9,193 nucleotides of DNA, taken from contig JAGAIK010000619.1 of assembly GCA_017626625.1 (NCBI GenBank), positions 1 through 9,193 of the forward strand, read 5' to 3'. Both the position numbers and the translations under genes were made by a program. Below are positions 7,404 through 9,193 of this stretch, in pieces (within the stretch, counting starts at the first letter, position 1; each line of letters starts with the position of its first letter). Source of the stretch: Roseburia sp. GTDB taxonomy: Bacteria; Bacillota; Clostridia; Lachnospirales; Lachnospiraceae. The notes beneath the pieces are model-generated. The model was not told where the DNA came from. It searched no databases and was given only the letters and a program-made list of their open reading frames with translations.

Positions 7404-8263
7404 AAGTGACATTGGCAAAAAGCGCCGGGTTCTGTTTCGGGGTGAAACGGGCGGTGGACACGGTATACCAGCAGTTAGAAAAACGGCAAGCAAAGCCGAT
7501 TTATACCTTCGGACCCATTATCCACAATGAGGAAGTGGTGCATGACTTAGAAGAAAAGGGCGTTACGGTCATAAACAGTATCGAAGAACTGAGGCAGCAG
7601 GCGAAGGGAGAGGGAACGGTGATTATCCGCGCCCACGGGGTGGAAAAGGGCATTTGTGAGGAAATTAAGTCCATGGGCTTTGAAATCATCGACGCCACCT
7701 GTCCCTTTGTGTTAAAAATCCATCGCCTGGTGGAGCGGCACAGCGGGGAGGGCTGCCAGATTGTGATTATCGGAAATGGGGATCATCCAGAGGTGAAAGG
7801 CATAAAAAGCTGGTCCTCCGCAGAGAATACCCAGGTGATTTCCGGTAAGGAGGATGCCGAAAATTACAGGGCAGACAAAGAAAAAAAAGTATGTATTGTA
7901 TCACAAACGACATTTAATTACAATAAATTTCAAGAATTAGTTGAAATTATAAGGAAAAAAGGTTATGATATAATTGTTTTAAATACAATCTGCAATGCCA
8001 CCGAGGAACGGCAGACCGAAGCAGCCGGGATTGCGGCGCAGGCGGATGCCATGATTGTCATCGGCGGCAGGAACAGTTCCAATACGCAGAAGTTATTTGA
8101 AATATGTAAAAAAGAATGCAAGAATACTTACTATATACAAACTGTAAAGGATTTGGATTTAACAAGTTTTAGGTCCGTCGATAACGTAGGTATTACCGCA
8201 GGGGCTTCTACCCCAAACAAAATTATTGAGGAGGTTCAAAAGAATGTCAGAAATGAGCTTTGA
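7400..8263 (+). CDS. ispH: 4-hydroxy-3-methylbut-2-enyl diphosphate reductase (LytB/IspH)
   Basis: A 287-residue cytoplasmic iron-sulfur enzyme that performs the last step of the MEP pathway, reducing HMBPP to IPP and DMAPP. The three cluster cysteines are Cys12 (GFCFGV), Cys101 (DATCPFV) and Cys198 ([11 protein letters not shown]). Substrate-binding histidines are His42 (IIHNEEVV), His79 (RAHGV) and His129 (GNGDHPEV); Glu131 aligns with the catalytic glutamate, Thr170 lies in SQTTFN, and NSSNT (225-229) and GASTP (268-272) bind the diphosphate. Complete and full length, without the C-terminal S1 fusion seen in some Clostridia. AAGGA at 7386-7390, 9 bases before the ATG, is the ribosome site, and the start overlaps the cmk stop. 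Codon use changes abruptly to A/T-rich codons in two stretches (7871-7990 and 8098-8175). The last 20 bases are shared with rpsA in another frame. Confidence 0.97.
   Translation: MKVTLAKSAGFCFGVKRAVDTVYQQLEKRQAKPIYTFGPIIHNEEVVHDLEEKGVTVINSIEELRQQAKGEGTVIIRAHGVEKGICEEIKSMGFEIIDATCPFVLKIHRLVERHSGEGCQIVIIGNGDHPEVKGIKSWSSAENTQVISGKEDAENYRADKEKKVCIVSQTTFNYNKFQELVEIIRKKGYDIIVLNTICNATEERQTEAAGIAAQADAMIVIGGRNSSNTQKLFEICKKECKNTYYIQTVKDLDLTSFRSVDNVGITAGASTPNKIIEEVQKNVRNEL
7871..7990 (+). other. AT-rich island inside ispH
   Basis: By hand count 26 of 120 bases are G or C (about 22%), against 33 of 60 in 7741-7800. The protein family motifs (SQTTFN, NTICN) are intact across it, so it encodes normal IspH, but with codons such as AAT, AAA, ATA, TTA and GTT that the flanking segments avoid. 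It contains the candidate promoter at 7941-7974. Origin could be promoter constraint, local gene conversion or retained ancestral sequence. Confidence 0.85.
7941..7974 (+). promoter_or_regulatory. Candidate sigma-A promoter inside ispH, reading towards rpsA
   Basis: TTGAAA at 7941-7946 is separated by exactly 17 bases from TATGAT at 7964-7969; each hexamer differs from consensus at one base. An exact TGNTATAAT extended -10 (7966-7974) overlaps the same spot. Upstream 7904-7930 is almost all A/T, as expected for an UP element. Transcription would begin near 7976-7981, giving a leader of about 265 bases to the rpsA start. It is the best promoter-like sequence I found in the window. Function is inferred; AT-rich DNA can produce such matches by chance. 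Confidence 0.55.
8098..8175 (+). other. Second AT-rich island inside ispH
   Basis: Bases 8101-8160 contain 14 G or C of 60 (about 23%), while the 100 bases before (from 7991) are again GC-rich. It encodes the variable stretch between NSSNT and the final GASTP motif. TTGAAA occurs at 8097-8102 but no adequate -10 lies 16-18 bases downstream, so I do not call a promoter here. Confidence 0.75.
8228..8234 (+). promoter_or_regulatory. Strong Shine-Dalgarno site for rpsA
   Basis: GAGGAGG lies 9 bases before the ATG at 8244 and inside the ispH coding sequence. It fixes the rpsA start at 8244 rather than the in-frame TTG at 8226, which would overlap the site itself. Confidence 0.85.
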
Positions 8264-9188
8264 ACAAATGCTGGAAGAATCATTTAAAACAATAAGAAAT
8301 GGAGAGGTAGTTGAAGGTACCGTTATCGATGTGAAACCTGACGAGATCGTTCTGAATATCGGTTACAAGTCAGACGGAATCATTACTCGCAATGAGTATA
8401 CAAACGAAGCAAACGCTGACTTGACAACGATGGTATCTGTAGGCGATACCATGGAAGCAAAGGTTCTGAAAGTCAACGACGGTGAGGGACAGGTACTCCT
8501 TACTTACAAGCGCCTCGCAGCAGAGAAAGGCAGCAAGAGATTAGAGGAAGCATTTGAGAACAGAGAAGTATTAACCGCAAAGGTTGTACAGGTATTAGAC
8601 GGCGGTTTGTCCGTTATCGTGGATGAGACAAGAGTCTTTATCCCGGCAAGCCTGGTATCTGATACTTACGAGAAGGATTTAACCAAGTACAAAGACCAGG
8701 ATATCGAGTTCGTTATCAGCGAGTTCAATCCAAAACGCAGAAGAATCATCGGTGACAGAAAACAGTTACTGGTTGAGAAGAAATTAGAGCAGCAGAAAGA
8801 GCTGTTTGCAAAAATCAAAGTCGGCGACGTGATGGAAGGTACCGTTAAGAATGTGACAGATTTCGGTGCATTCATCGATTTAGGCGGCGCAGATGGTCTG
8901 CTTCATATCTCCGAGATGTCCTGGGGAAGAGTGGAGAGCCCGAAAAAAGTATTTAACGTTGGCGACAATGTCCGTGTATTCATTAAGGATATCAACGAGA
9001 CAAAGATTGCCCTCAGTATGAAATTCCCGGCAGAGAACCCGTGGAACGGCGCTGCTGAGAAATATGCCGTAGGCAATGTGGTAACAGGAAAGGTTGCAAG
9101 AATGACAGACTTCGGTGCATTCGTTGAGTTAGCACCGGGGGTAGACGCACTGCTTCATGTATCCCAGATTTCCAAAGAGCACGTGTAG
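8244..9188 (+). CDS. rpsA: Ribosomal protein S1 (S1 RNA-binding repeats), truncated by an in-frame TAG
   Basis: Encodes 314 residues of an S1-type protein that binds mRNA and assists translation. S1 (OB-fold) domains lie at about 20-89 ([11 protein letters not shown] to LLTYKRL), 107-175 (a divergent copy, VLTAKVVQV to IIGDRKQ), 194-260 ([20 protein letters not shown] to IALSMK) and from 276 ([20 protein letters not shown]), the last ending early at ISKEHV. A complete fourth domain needs roughly 30 or more further residues. Aligned with domain three, the TAG at 9186-9188 takes the place of a GAG codon (V-E-S-P at 8932-8943 against V-stop-K-P), and the reading frame continues as K-P to the window edge. 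This may be a sequencing or assembly error at a contig end, or a real nonsense mutation. The ATG is set by GAGGAGG at 8228-8234. It overlaps ispH by 20 bases, and may also be driven by a promoter within ispH. Confidence 0.9.
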   Translation: MSEMSFEQMLEESFKTIRNGEVVEGTVIDVKPDEIVLNIGYKSDGIITRNEYTNEANADLTTMVSVGDTMEAKVLKVNDGEGQVLLTYKRLAAEKGSKRLEEAFENREVLTAKVVQVLDGGLSVIVDETRVFIPASLVSDTYEKDLTKYKDQDIEFVISEFNPKRRRIIGDRKQLLVEKKLEQQKELFAKIKVGDVMEGTVKNVTDFGAFIDLGGADGLLHISEMSWGRVESPKKVFNVGDNVRVFIKDINETKIALSMKFPAENPWNGAAEKYAVGNVVTGKVARMTDFGAFVELAPGVDALLHVSQISKEHV

Positions 9189-9193
9189 AAACC

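Noticed and set aside
8226..8243. TTG at 8226 as the start of rpsA
   Set aside because: The strong GAGGAGG overlaps that codon and is ideally placed for the ATG at 8244, so the six extra residues are unlikely to be translated.

Overview
The window looks like chromosomal DNA of a Gram-positive anaerobe of the class Clostridia, most likely a Lachnospiraceae gut bacterium. This rests on the gene order cmk-ispH-rpsA, an HI0933-type flavoprotein and MurR/RpiR regulator just upstream, a very large uncharacterised extracellular-type protein, moderate GC content and purine-rich Shine-Dalgarno sites. I cannot name the genus. All convincing genes are on the + strand and there is almost no intergenic DNA.

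Bases 2-4420 are the 3' part (1472 codons) of one giant gene whose start lies outside the window. Its product has a low-complexity Gln/Glu/Ser/Asp linker with a 54-bp tandem repeat, then three segments that look like successive alpha/beta (Rossmann or glutamine-amidotransferase-like) modules, two EF-hand-like calcium loops and a beta-rich C-terminus. It resembles the uncharacterised DUF5057-type proteins of Clostridia; its function is unknown. A 64-base gap without a visible terminator separates it from the next gene.

Bases 4485-8263 hold a tight run: a MurR/RpiR-type regulator (HTH plus SIS domain), an HI0933/BaiN-family FAD protein (8-base overlap), then after 50 bases cytidylate kinase cmk, ispH (4-base ATGA overlap), and rpsA (20-base overlap with ispH). 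The last three are housekeeping: pyrimidine nucleotide supply, the final step of the MEP isoprenoid pathway, and ribosomal protein S1-type translation. The overlaps suggest co-transcription and translational coupling.

Three things deserve a second look. (1) Two sharply AT-rich islands (about 22% GC against about 55% alongside) lie inside ispH; the first holds a near-consensus sigma-A promoter in the sense direction that could drive rpsA. (2) rpsA is cut inside its fourth S1 domain by a TAG where the aligned codon of its own third domain is GAG, five bases before the window ends. (3) ispH ends in CTT TGA, and a +1 slip there would enter the rpsA frame and fuse two proteins that are fused in some other Clostridia. 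I see no CRISPR array, tRNA, rRNA, insertion sequence, phage or defence gene; apart from the giant unknown protein the content is conserved housekeeping.
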